Origin: Trichoplax sp. H2 | Taxonomy: Eukaryota; Placozoa; Uniplacotomia; Trichoplacea | Direction of reading: 5' to 3' | Assembly: GCA_003344405.1 (NCBI GenBank) | Contig: NOWV01000223.1 | Location: 46,877 to 110,876 of the forward strand | DNA length: 64,000 nt | In this document: piece by piece, positions 27,601 to 39,473 of the stretch | How positions within the stretch are numbered: the first letter of the stretch is position 1 | Layout: every line of letters begins with the position of its first letter | Program-made: the position numbers and the translations under genes | Notes under the pieces: generated by a model | Told to the model about the DNA's origin: nothing | The model's input: the letters and a program-made list of their open reading frames with translations, nothing else | The model's database searches: none

Positions 27601-30600
27601 TTTCGATAAGGTGCTATAATACTTTTCTTAAATACAGTTACAGCGAAGCTTCCCATTGTAGTTTCATTTGTTGTTATATTTCAGTACTCCGAAGTTCCTT
27701 TTGTAACAGCGGATGATACACTCCGGATATTAGCAAATATTAATGAAGAATTGGCAATCCATCCATACATAACTGTTCAAACAGCAGAGATTTACAGTCA
27801 AGGTTTAAATCAACTTATATCTAAACTGGTTACAAATGCATCAAATACTGAATTGATTATTAAACTGTCACAGGTAGAATAAGTATTAGAATTTGAGTGT
27901 AAATTAATTTACTGCATTTTTAACACAATTGGAATTTGATTTTAAATTACGTATATTTTTCGAATTTCGATCTAAATGAATACCAAATAAGTCCATGATC
28001 AAAACGGTAGAATCTGTAAGCCGCTCGATTTCAGCTGATTCTAACAAGGTCTGTTATTAGCTTAGTTTTCGCTATAATCAATTTGTATCGCTTATATACG
28101 TGTATTCTGTAATATCATAAAATTTGTATTTAATGTGGCAAGGTAAGCCATTCAAACAACTAGTTCCAAAATACAGGATATGTGAATTGTAATTAAATGA
28201 ATTCTTATTTTTTCAAAAGTACTACTCGCAAAAATTTAGAAGCAAATAGACTTTATTACAGGTTTTTATCAGCAATATTCCTACAGCTTGATGATTATGA
28301 TTTCAAGGACAATCCCTACTGTGATAATTTATCTACCTGTAACCCTAGCTTGTCTGCTACCCAAGAATTTTGAGCAACGGTTATTGATCGCATCAATAAC
28401 ACTTATATAAATATACTATTACTGCTTAGACATATGAATGATAATTTCTAAAGTTTAGGAATTGTATATAATTTTCTGGTAGACACAAGCTCAATAATTT
28501 AAGTTTATTATACGAAAAGATCTTTCCATCTTCAAGGATCATTATATTTTCGAAACTGTCGTAACATAAACTTTTAATATTATTTATTAGCTTTAAATAC
28601 ATGTGGTATAAGATAATCACATATCACTCAGATGTTCTTTTGTTATGGTTTTACTCTAATGATGTTATTTATTCATCAATTTGCTTAACAGAAAATTGAA
28701 ATATCTGTAAATTATACCAAAGTATTGGACAAATTTTTCTTACGAGTGGCCGATAATTTGTTCCCAGGCCAAACATTAAACATAACGGACGACGAAGCAG
28801 GTAAAATTTTGACAACTACTAGTGATTTTAGAAATTATAAGTAAATTAAGTCTAGTAGCGAATATAAGCTCCACTACAATGTCGAAATTTTAATTAAGAG
28901 GTTAAGATTTAAATTTAGAATGCAGCATATGATTACTAATAATGAATGGAGTGATACCTAAAACATTCCATTAACTAAATCTTCATTTGGTAAATATCCG
29001 TTTATTAATATGGTTATAATGGCTAGGAGATACAATTATCAAGGTCCAAAAGCAGCAACTTCCTGCCAATACTTATCATAATTTTACTGCAGTATTCAAT
29101 ATTACATCTCCTAACCAAGACAGAATTACGATGCATTTATCTAATATTTTCTATAATCAAAGTTAGTATTGATATTAAAATTCTTTCCCATATTAATTAA
29201 TTGACTTTATTTCTTAAATCTACGTTAGGAACTAACTAATTTAGGGATAAATTAATCGTGATTTAATATTCAATATTTTTACTATACTACTTTGTGTAGG
29301 TCAGACCGTTAAAATTCTAGCGGGAATTTATTCCTTTTTACGGGATGAAATCACGCAAGCAGCTACTACGTAAGTTATTTTCTGATATTTGTATATCTGG
29401 AAGATTTATTAGAAAATCGACATATAATTAAATTTTGAAGAGGCTATCCTATAATTGTAATATGACTGAATACCAGCAATGGTAACAAAGTTTCTTTTAT
29501 TTTAGCGATAACATCATTTCCAACGTAATAACGTGTAAGGTAGATCCAGATCCTCCTGCGGATTCTGGATTAAATTTTCGTTATAGTATCATCAAATCGG
29601 AAAATATTTGGCATCAGTTAGTCAATGTAAGTGAATTAAATGTGGTTTAAGTTAGTTCGTATTTAAGTTCGTTTAGATATTTCTCAATATGAACGTACAT
29701 AAATAGCACATTATCATATCACTTAAGCTACTATTTCTAAAATTAGTTGATTATTATAGCGTAGAAATATTTAAATTAATGCTAAATCAAGTTGTGCAAT
29801 AACTATATGATTATTATTTTTGAATTAAACTAAGCAGGCTAATAATCTGCTTTAAGTCATTCAGTAAAATAATTTACGTTTTGATCCGCCAACTATCCGT
29901 ATATGAGATCGAAGTAAAATAGTTAACAAGCAAATTTAATTGGATTAGGGTACGGAATCGCAGGTGCTTAAGTGCGTGTATTTAAATCTGACAACAAGGT
30001 ATGATTCCTAAATTGATGATTATTCAAGTATAGCAAATTATCAATATGCTACAAATGATTTTCGAACTAAGTTACCAGCAATTCAGAAATCATTGCCACA
30101 TGGTTTAAGAATAGTCATTTACATATGCAAAACAGGAATTGGTCTCATTCTGGATGCACTTTAAATTCGAAGATTTCAACACATGCGACGTGCGACTGCA
30201 ATCACTTAACGCATTTTGCCATCATGTTTCAATTCAGTAACGTTAGTAGACATGAACAGATTCCAAAAAGAATTAGGAGATTAAAATTACATTCTAACGG
30301 TCATAAATTTAATATGTAATCCAATAACTATATAGTAGTTATATTTCTGTCTAATTTGGTCTTTTTATGTCTCCTAGCTCAATGATCTTCAATCGCTATT
30401 AGCTCCAATTATAATTATTGAATATATTGGTATTGGATTTTCCACGATATGCATTGCTTTAGCTCTTATTGTCTTCGGAGTTCTAAGGTACTAAGCCCAT
30501 TGGCAGCTATAAAATTATGACATACTGTATGCCGAGTTCATAGCTAAAATGGTAGAGTAATGATATGGCATAAATCAGCTTATTTCTTTCTAGTAACTGT

Positions 30601-33600
30601 TATTATTTAAATTACTAGCTTCTGTTACAGTATTATACACTGTAATTTCGAGATTAGAGTAAAAATTTTTATGTTAGGATAATTTTTGTTGGTTTACTCT
30701 TATTAAGTGAGTTTCTAATTTAGATATGTGGGGTTAAATATAGCACTAGCTTTTACGGCAGTAATATCCGTATGTTATGTAAACACATAGCATACTGAAA
30801 TTAGTAATTAAACCTAAGGAATCGAGAATAATCTTCTTACAATTCAAATCACGGTGAATGTAACTTATAATAGATCATCGTGGAAAAAATTCGTGGTATA
30901 GCATATTCTAATCTGACTATTTTGTATTAGTCATTAGATGTCTATGTTCGTAAATACTATTGTCTTCTTTAGGTAGCTGTAGATAAAGTTAGCTTTTGAT
31001 CCATTAGAAGGTTTCAACGTTAATATTGCTAACCATGATGTCTAGACTATTATAAAAAGTATATAAATGCAGTATATCGTACTGTAAAGGTCGTTCTTAA
31101 GATTAGATTTTAACGTCAAATACAAAGGGTCTAAGTGTTTTTGTAGTCCACTTGTATAGGAAAAGTATCCTGATAGAATTGATATTGCTCTCTGATATAT
31201 GGTTCAGAAAATCGACTTATTGATCGTAAATTACGTTATCTTGCTGCAAAGCTGTTTTGTAACAAATTTTCATAGAGTTCGATTTACTAAATCAAGTAAT
31301 ATGTTGAAATAAAATACCCATAATAATAACAATTTCTAACATACTCCTTACGTTAGGCTCAAATCTGATCGATTCATAATTCATCGAAACCTCTTAGTAG
31401 CCTTATTCCTATTGCAGTGTACAATTATTGCTGGGTCTCAATCAGAAGGAAACAAGGTAATCTGGTTTAAGACATATCTTGTATAAAATTTTATAGTTAA
31501 TAATACCCTGGTAGAATATGAGGACCGTAATTACTGTTTTTAAATAATCTAATCGCCTTTAAAAGTCCAAAATTACAAGTTACTCATTATTAAAACATGT
31601 AAATCGCTTATATTTGAATGCCATTATAGCCTAGCATATTTAATTATCTACTTATAGACTTTGATTAAATTAATTCTCATTTTTCGGTTAGAAGTATTAC
31701 AGACCAATATCTTTAGCCTATTATATTTTGATTGCTCATTGTAGAATTTATGCACCGCCATGGCAATTTTGACACATTTCTTTTGTGTAGCAACTTTTTC
31801 CTGGATGTTAATCGAAGCTATCCATCTGTATTTTCTCATTATCACCGTATTTAAGAAGAGCAGAATTTCAATTTACTACTTCATCGGTTGGGGTATGTTT
31901 TACCAACGTACATAATCCTAAACTCAACCATAGTATTTTGAACATACTTAGCTAAGTTTTCATTGCAGGTTTGCCGATCATTACTGTTGCTGTAACATTA
32001 ACAGCCAAGTTTGACGGTTATGTAAACAATAATGGGTCAGCAGTAGCAAAATACTAATATCATTAGCTAATTAACAAAAATTTCATTGTTAAATCTATCA
32101 TTGAAATTTTACTGACTAGCAAAAAGCTATAAAATTACATTCAATAACGATCTTTAAGTTTTACGATCATGATAAGGCTATGCTACTTTATAAGTTCTTA
32201 ATAATAAGTCGGTTGTACTATATATTGATTTTATAATAGGGCTTCTAGTTTAAATAAATGCTGGTTAAATACACAAGATGGATTTAAATGGGCAATCATG
32301 GGACCTGTTATTTCAATTATTGTCGTAAGTAATTAACAGTATTAAGAAAGCGTAATACTATATTTTAGAAATTTATGTAGCACATTTACCCGTTTTTAAA
32401 TTCTTGAAGATAGTAAGCTTAATTCAGAAAGGGTGTTTAAGGATTAAGAGCAGTATCTCTTAATTCAATTTGTACTATTTTTATATTGTATAGGTTAATG
32501 CTGTCGTAATGATTTGTGTAGTCAAGATAACTGTTTCATCTAGCATTGCAGATGCTTACAAAAGTGATAATCGTAAAGGAAGATTACAGGGAATTAAGTA
32601 AGTAGGATAGAAAACCCATTCAACAATATAAGTAATTCATTAAATAGATAATAATTAAACTTATTGAATGTTTCATCGATAGATCAATGATCAAGGCTAG
32701 TGCAATACTAACGCCTATTCTAGGTCTAACATGGCTGCTGGCTTTAATTCCGATCACAAGGCAAACCATTGTATTTGCCTATCTCTCCGTCATATTGAAT
32801 TCTTGCCAGGTATTTATTCATGAAAGTTACTTTTGCATAAAGTTATGCAATTGGCAATATATGCAAGAAATATACAAGGCCTTCTTAGCCCCCTCTCTCA
32901 CATTAGCGTAATTTATAAAGTAGAATGAATAGCAATTTCTTTATTATGTACACGCTTTCGTATTAGTTGTTCTGTACAATTAAACCTTTGATTGATAACG
33001 TAAATTCGATTTAATTTCTATAACAGCGTATTTTAAATATTTTTCCATATTAAAATTCTTTCTGATTATTTGCAATATCCATATATTTTTAATTATTATT
33101 TGCAGGGCATTACTATCTTCGTATTTCATTGTATCTTAAATAGTGAGGTAAGATTAAGATCTTTAACACTGATAAATTATAATGACTCACTTTTAAAAGA
33201 TCAAGACATAACATATCCCAACTAGTTGTAAGATATTAAAAGAATGAATTTTGCTTGTGATGACTGTACCCCATAACCAGAGAGTTTAATCAATTATTAA
33301 ATAGTAATCTTAAATATATTGTCTCGCAGGTTCGTCTAAAATATACTCTTTTAATATCAAGGCGAAGTGCCATCCACTCTTCCAACAAGGTAGTGTAGAA
33401 AAAATGATGATTTATTTTTAGGACATCTAAGATATTAAATACGCGAGTGTAAGCGTAGGGTGCAATTTAATTATTTAATTAAAATTCTTGAGTTTTATTA
33501 TTGTGATTACTAAGTTCTCTTTGAAATAAATACGCAGGCTTCCTTATTTATTGATGACAAATCAAACTTAAAAACTGGTAATTCCGATCAGAAAGGTAAG

Positions 33601-33795
33601 TTAGTACACTTTCTGTTTCATTTTTACTAGCATGTTACAATGGATATTTACTGTCATTTTCTTGCTTTCAAGTGTTATAATAATGTTCTATTTAATTAAT
33701 TTAATTAAACGTGATCAAAAATAACGAATGTACTTCATTATTGTGTAGATGGCGATTTGAAAGTAGTGCGAATAACGCCGGTAAGCACTAACTGA
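18669..33795 (+). CDS. Adhesion GPCR copy B, complete: signal peptide - C-type lectin - Ser/Thr stalk - GAIN/GPS - 7TM
   Basis: Predicted 1246-residue receptor from 34 exons whose lengths sum to an exact multiple of three. Start at 18669 encodes a hydrophobic leader (MQIHLKYFLPFVIWIFGIQ), then a small linker exon (18903-18924). Approximate residues: C-type lectin 27-165; mini-exon stalk 166-299; 11-residue-repeat stalk 300-510; further Ser/Thr-rich segment to 652; GAIN to about 920; TM helices 931-1190; tail to 1246. The GPS exon (30136-30241) has WSHSGC, CDCNHL and the agonist-like THFAIMFQF, so autocleavage after HL is expected. Later exons: TM1 30378-30487, TM2 31357-31456, TM3 31745-31892, TM4 31969-32035, TM5 32240-32324, 32494-32597, TM6 32683-32809, TM7 33106-33147, 33330-33389, 33538-33595, 33749-33795. 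Cys at the start of TM3 and in ECL2 (KCWL) can form the conserved disulfide. Ends in ITPVSTN. Lectin-bearing adhesion GPCRs suggest glycan recognition, but no ligand can be read from sequence. Confidence 0.9.
21551..21967 (+). other. C-type lectin domain exon of adhesion GPCR B
   Basis: A single phase-1 exon of 417 nt encodes a whole long-form C-type lectin fold. It starts CPDGWHFYGQDNIC, has YWLGLKD in the middle (the WIGL-type core motif) and ends HECAIICF, WLEEKC and YICEK. Six or more Cys match the three expected disulfides. The calcium/sugar site is altered: the EPN/QPD position reads QPN, and the usual WND reads WLEE. Calcium-dependent sugar binding is therefore uncertain. The exon is phase 1-1, so it can be shuffled or skipped without a frameshift. 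Confidence 0.92.
22220..26039 (+). other. Array of phase-1 mini-exons coding the Ser/Thr/Pro stalk
   Basis: Short exons, each beginning with two and ending with one codon base: 22220-22249, 22324-22368, 22963-23001, 24621-24656, 24871-24906, 25411-25449, 25577-25603, 25785-25838 and 25944-26039. Encoded peptides are related, for example GYQTTPLPTVISG, GYLTTPLPTIISG, DSEITPSPTTILG and ITSGLSTTLIQNG. The stretches around 22600-22639 and 23950 look like decayed relatives that have lost their acceptor or frame. Interpretation: serial exon duplication building an O-glycosylated spacer between lectin and GAIN domains. No transcript is available to show which exons are used. Confidence 0.75.
26139..26771 (+). 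repeat. Large stalk exon with about twelve 11-residue (33-bp) repeats
   Basis: This exon is open throughout, phase 1-1, and joins the reading frame of adhesion GPCR B. From about 26320 to 26700 it is a tandem repeat of 11 residues of the form [D/N]-R-L-S-S-[S/D]-T-x-x-x-[E/N], for example NRLSSSTVIEN, DRLSLDTAIIG, GRLSSDTATED and DRLTSPTATED. It is rich in Ser/Thr and in acidic residues alternating with Arg/Lys. It probably forms an extended, glycosylated stalk. The first 180 bases are non-repetitive Ser/Thr-rich sequence. The complementary strand is also open by chance, because the 33-bp period keeps stops out of one antisense frame. Confidence 0.85.
30623..31264 (+). mobile_element. Solo LTR, family I, in intron of adhesion GPCR B
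   Basis: 642 bp, TGTTACAGTATTATACACTG...GCTGTTTTGTAACA, with TATATAAATGC near 31068 and the shared core AACGTCAAATACAAAGGGTC. It lies between the TM1 and TM2 exons. The corresponding intron of copy A has no LTR. No clear target duplication is visible, so either it has decayed or the boundaries are off by a few bases. Confidence 0.8.
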
Positions 33796-35796
33796 AATAT
33801 GTCACTAGTCAATAGCTTCAACTATGTACTGTATATTACGAAAATTATGTAGAAATTTTAACTATGCTTGATAATTATTGCCGTACCTTACTAATTTATA
33901 TCCATTTATATATAAAAACTATTTTAAAAACAGCCCAGATGTCAGACTGACTGCGAAGAAGCTTGTATAAATCACGTCAAGTAAAGAATTTTCGTAACTA
34001 GCGGAGAAAAATTATATGCTCTTTACAGTACTATGAATGAATAAAACTGAATGTATTTTGTTATACAAAATATTGAGGTTGGTCTTGCAAATCTACATTT
34101 ATAACGTCAGAAAATTTAAATGATTGCAGAAAACTAGCTCAACGAGACTGCTGTCAGGCTTATTCTCCCTAATATCTACCTACAGTAAGACTCTAAATAC
34201 AGGCAATCTCCTATCGTCTATAGTAATACCACTAGTCACTCGTAGACATGACTGAACCCAAGCCTTACTGAGAAATTGTTCAATTTTCATTTTATATTAA
34301 ATCAATAAGCATTAGCCATCCATCTATATATATTATTATAAAATGATGCAATTATCTACTTAAAAAAATGTATAACATGCAGATAACGGAATATTAACCG
34401 ACGTATATAAGAGAAGTGTTTTTGTAGGAAAGTCACTTAGTGACAGTTGGCTATTACTTTGCACCTACCAGGTAAATCTGGTAATCCATGCTATTTCCTT
34501 GACTGCTATTATCTGCAAGGATTTAATACATTTGGTAATTCGTTGTGATTATTTATTTCATGTTTATTTGAAAAAACTGTAATCAATAAGAACCTTTTGG
34601 ATCGATCGGTTTCGCCTTGCAATCCCTTCAGCTAAATTACTATATAATGCAAAGTGTGTGTGCCTATGTTGCTCAATGTGAATTATAAGTGATAAACCGC
34701 ATGGGAATTGCCACGATTTGAAAGGGTGAGCATGAAATAACGTGTTTAAAAATTAGACGCAATTCTTGCAATAATGACACGTCGCTCTATTTGATAGTTA
34801 TGGCAGGTGAACCTTACCGAATAATGTCGGGTAGCTTAGAATATTATGATCGATTTACAAACTGTTTTACCAATAGAGAGTCGTAGCTTACAACAGGAAT
34901 TACCATTTTAGGCATCATCAAAGCGTACTACAGCAGTAGAAATTGTCATTCATGCCGCAGTTACTAGTGTACATAACGATTCAATTTGGCGAAAATGTTG
35001 AAGGCAAATTATTAATTTGGAGTAGACTAAATCATTATGATGATTTTAATGATGATACATGGGTCATTCGTAGGTGTACAGTACTTGTTCGTTATTTCCA
35101 TATCACGGAAATTATTATGCAATTTAAAATACAGTAATTCTATACGTAGTACATATTCACCAGAGGGTAAAAATTTTACTAGTAATTTATAAATTGCTGG
35201 TTCTTGATGGACTATATACCAACATACTTGCACGCCTAGATGCCTTTACGTTGTCGATGTATGTGTACCACGAGATTGGTCTAGTTCAGCATAAAACTGC
35301 TATCCGAATTCTATCCTGATTACAAGTATGTACTTCTTACACTCGTCTATCTCACTCAACCCTTGAAAAATCCGGCAAACTTTATCTACTCTGCCAGAGT
35401 TGCTCAAATTATATTGATATGTCACGACTACTTATACCACAAGTAAATCCATGGATTGCATGCAAGAGGGAGAGAGAGATTTTTAAAAACGTTATTCATT
35501 GCAATACAATCATCGATTGTAATCTTGTTTTGAGTATTGGATCTTTGACGAAGAGTACAGCAGTCCAAATGTATTACAACTTTGAAAGCATCTGGCGAAA
35601 CTTGAGATCCTGCCTGATTTTTGGATGGTTATCCAAGTAACAGTCACTTCGGAGATGAACATTCTAATCAGATTGCAAGGCCTCTATCATCAATGTGCTA
35701 GCTAGAAATTCCTATACAGTAAAATTACATGGAATCTTATTATCTACGACTAGAGTTTTGCTAGGAAATAGCTCAATAAGAAGGCAAATCCCATCC
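33796..35796. other. Intergenic 3' of adhesion GPCR B
   Basis: The 34.3-35.6 kb part is paralogous to the flank of copy A. Open frames at 34943-35137 and 35419-35640 are interrupted in the copy A counterpart and are probably not genes. The stretch 34140-34290 resembles 24220-24360 and may be a dispersed repeat. Confidence 0.5.
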
Positions 35797-36220
35797 TGTT
35801 ACGGTGTTATCTCACCATTTGAATAGATTTACGTAATGTTAGCTAATATGGTAGAACTGATGATAACTTGATGTTGTTGTTTACTAAATATTGTCGATAT
35901 ATGACCATGTTATGTTAAATGGATTGTTTGACAGTATCGGTAATATGTAATAATGATTACTATGACTTAATAGAATAATCTCATACTATCTCTTAGTCGT
36001 AATCATGTGTAATGAGGTATCCAAGTTGTTTTTATTATTGTTATGTTCGATTATCATCGAGCCCTATGAAAGCGAGTGCGCTGCGCAAAAGGCTCTAGTT
36101 GTTGTAGTTCTCCAGTTTGTAAGTCGTCTTTACGTAAAATAAAAGGGCGTTTAAGTCATAAGTTTGCTTAAGGACTTTTATCTTGCGTTTCCTTGCCACA
36201 AACAATTCCGGTTTGTGACA
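35797..36220 (+). mobile_element. Solo LTR, family II
   Basis: 424 bp, TGTTACGGTGTTATC...GGTTTGTGACA, flanked by CATCC (35792-35796) and CACCC (36221-36225), one mismatch. It has a TATA-like CCTATGAAAGCG and AAAATAAAAGGGCG. It is close to identical to the copy at 57342-57752. It sits about 0.7 kb upstream of the PH-domain gene. Confidence 0.88.
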
Positions 36221-36357
36221 CACCCGATTTCAATTTGGGCCAGTGATTGAGAAAATAGACATGCAAGTTCCATCTATACCAGAGAAATTATTTTCCACAC
36301 TGATTCGGTCGCCAAAATGTCCGTCCATCTATAATCCAACCACTGCAACTCACTCAC

Positions 36358-36845
36358 ACCGTACAGTGTACAGTGTACAGTACACTGTACAGTACTGTCG
36401 TTCCGTATCATCCTGTGTTTTGGTAACAACCCATTGGATATCATAACAGTACCGTAGTCAAGATGAACTCAGTCTGAGGTGGTACAAAGTCATGATCAAG
36501 CAATCATCGCTTAGCACAGCAATCATGGCTAACCGGAGTATCAAACTTATAATTACATTTCCTCCAAACAAAAACAAGAGAAACAGACCCAATATCACGA
36601 ACTTAATACAATACTAGAACCCGCAAAGATCGTCAGATCCTCAGCCATGATGGACGATCGGACAGACAGACTTAGTAAAACACTCTACAGTGTACAGTAC
36701 AGTACAATATTCTACTGTACTGTACTGTACTGTACGTACAGTATAAAAGCATCAATCTCAGTGGACCTACACATTGCACACTCAATTTGCACAGTGCTCT
36801 ATTGCGCAACACTACTGTACCGCACCGTACCGTTCCGTTCCGTAC
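36358..36845. promoter_or_regulatory. Inverted CTGTA/TACAG arrays and TATA box upstream of the PH-domain gene
   Basis: Two clusters of 5-bp units appear in both orientations: 36358-36398 and 36686-36743. These can fold back on each other. A TATAAAA follows directly at 36742-36748, about 180 bp before the start codon at 36922. At 36820-36850 there are related, slightly changed CCGTACCGTTCCG repeats. The position suggests core-promoter architecture for the gene downstream; function is inference. Confidence 0.6.
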
Positions 36846-36921
36846 CCGATTCAACTATTCAATTCGTACCAGCAGTCTGTATTGGCTCATTGGCCACTCG
36901 GAAAATTTTCAAGTAGCAAAC

Positions 36922-39473
36922 ATGTCCTATCCTCAAGTTGCCCGTGAAGGATACCTTCAGCGATTAAGTAAGTCGACAAACATAGAATGAAAATAGTGAT
37001 TGAAAGCTTGTTTAACTCTTTCTTGGCTTGCCCTTCCTGATTGTACTGGTAACCACACTTTACAGTACGCGTTATGGCGCTAATAATACTCTAGTCTTGA
37101 TTAAGTTGAACAATCATCATTGACAAGAAAGCGTATCATAGCAATGAGATAATTGCCCCGTTCCAAGGATACCGCAATAATCCATCATCATCATATGCAG
37201 TCTACTGTCAATACACAACAAGGATACTTTACTCACTTATTTCTGTCGTCTCCTTGAATCAATCAACACCTACGGTATTCATAGAACGACTTTTCAGTCG
37301 TGTCAGGATAACATCAACCACGCTCATCAACGGTCGGTCATACGTCTGTACTTTGCCATCGCGTTAAATAAATAAAAAACGAACCTAAATAAACCATCTT
37401 GCTAATTAAAGTATGTCGTATCATCAATGCAAAAGGTAGATGTACTGATCCTTCTTTCCAATACGTAGAAATAATGCTACAGAAGTCGTTACAACAGTAT
37501 TTCTAGACTGTCAAAGAAGATACTCATTTTTTTTTTCAAGTCGACGCATAGAGGTGAACTGTAAAGCCGTCGAAGAAAAATTACAAGTTCAGTAGTTTAC
37601 ATTAAACCAAAGATGCCAGTGATGTCACCTGCAGATAGCCTAAATTAACCATCTTTCCATGGGGTTGCTCATAGGAAAATGAAATTAGATTTCATTGAAA
37701 ACGTTCACACAAATTGCTTCATACTCTACAGCTAGATAGACTAATTCAACACGATTAAACTCATCTCTTCCATTATCTTCATTGTACAGCCACGATCCTT
37801 AAAAGATGGAAGTCGTCCTATTGCTACTTATATCATACTGGAGAATTCGTTTATCATGAAAGCCATGGTGGTAACGTTGACGGCCGAATTTACACTAAAA
37901 AAGGAGGCTTAGCTGTCTACAGTGGAATCAGTTATCAATCGTCTCGAAAACCTGAAGGTGTTGATTATTATAGCATGCTTGTTTTTGTCGAAAATAATGG
38001 TACAGAAACTTACTTTTTGTGTAAGGATGCCGAAGACGCCCGGTATGCAATTGCTAATTATTATCTTAAAACCGCCTTTTAATTGTTTCACTGCCTGCAG
38101 ATAATAGTAAACAAACTGACAGTACTAGTTGATAGGATAGTGACTAGCTTGCTAAAATCCTGCACAGTATTCTGTAGGCAGCTCAGTTGGTGTTGATAAG
38201 GATAAGCTATTCGTTGTTTTAACTATCTCTTATTGATGAACTTTTAGACAGTGGAAAGCTGCTCTAGATTATCAGTTAGGAAATGGTACCATGGTAAGTT
38301 AAGTTCTGCCCGCAATATTAGATAATAAACATGACATGGTCTTGCCGGTGTGACTTAAGCACTCTAAGTGACTTTGATAAAAAATCATGTTCACGTTGTG
38401 TTAAAGTATGAAGAATAGAACTATAACAAGTCATACTAAGTTACTAAAAATGATTACCAAATACATAATGGTAATCGATAATTTTGATATAAAATAGTAG
38501 ATGCTTAGGCAAGATTTGCCACAGTAGTCAGTGTTTCACCTGTTGTTCAACGCCCAAATTGGTAATGTCATGTAAATTCATACAGTATCAAAATGCTGAT
38601 ATTCCTTTTATCAATCCTTCAGCCTCAACCTGGCACTGCCTATCCTGGCGCAGCGCCACCACCTGCTGTTGGAAGTGGACCTGCACCACCTGGTTTTACA
38701 GCTGGAGTTCCTCCTCGTGAGTATTTCTGCTTTATATTAAAATATAATCTTAATATGGCTATTCCATGTCAACATGGAATTCTTGTAGATCATTTGAGCG
38801 ATACAAATCGATTTGTGTTATTTCAAGTCGTTATATTGTAAGCTGGGAATAGTACAGTTTAAGCAAATTACACAATTATTCTGTAAGACAAGATAGATTT
38901 AAGGTCACTGAGAAGCCAAGGAAATCGTCGACTTATACATGATAGACTAAATTAAAAACATTCCATTATTTTGTCCTTGCAGCATATCCAGGACAGCAGC
39001 CATCAACTACTTATCCATCACAACCACCAAGTGCTTATCCAAAACAACCACCAAGTGCTTATCCAACACAACCACAAACCGCTTATCCAACACAACCACC
39101 GGCGACTTATCCGGCTGCTGGACAGCCACCTGTAGTAGGAGCCCAATACCCGTCTTATCCTGCTACTCAAGTACAATATCCAGGTGTAACTCCAACAAAT
39201 GTTGCTTCAACCACGACAGTTCACGTACATGCTGGCTATCCTCGTCGCCATGGACATTCAAGTGTGGGTGGCTTTGGCGTTGGTCTAGCTTTAGGTGCTG
39301 GACTCGGCTTAGCCGCTGATAATCATTTCCATCACCATCATCATCATGGTTTTGGACATCATCATTTCGATCATCACCATGACTTTGGGCATGACCACTT
39401 TGAACATCATGACTTTGGGCATCATGACTTTGAACATCATGATTTTGACTGTCATGATAGCCATTTTGATTAG
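36922..39473 (+). CDS. PH-domain protein with PxYP-rich middle and Gly/His-rich tail
   Basis: 309 residues from five exons with consistent phases (36922-36967, 37790-38042, 38248-38293, 38623-38716, 38983-39473; total 930 nt). Residues 1-115 are a pleckstrin-homology domain. It opens EGYLQRLTTILKRWKSSYCYL, giving the first strand and the KRWK turn, then YFLCKDAEDARQWKAAL as the last strand and C-terminal helix with its conserved Trp. Residues 120-230 are Pro/Tyr-rich, with repeats such as QPPSAYPKQPPSAYPTQ. A short Gly-rich hydrophobic segment (GGFGVGLALGAGLGLAAD) and then a His-rich tail of FGHHD/FEHHD units follow. The PH domain suggests phosphoinositide or protein binding at membranes. The tail may bind metal. 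The whole architecture is not one I can name. Confidence 0.88.
39333..39464 (+). repeat. His/Asp/Phe tandem repeat coding the protein tail
   Basis: In-frame 15-bp units, for example CATCATGACTTTGGG and CATCATGACTTTGAA, encode HHDFG and HHDFE several times after a run of six His. The complementary strand is open only because of this low-complexity composition. Confidence 0.85.
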
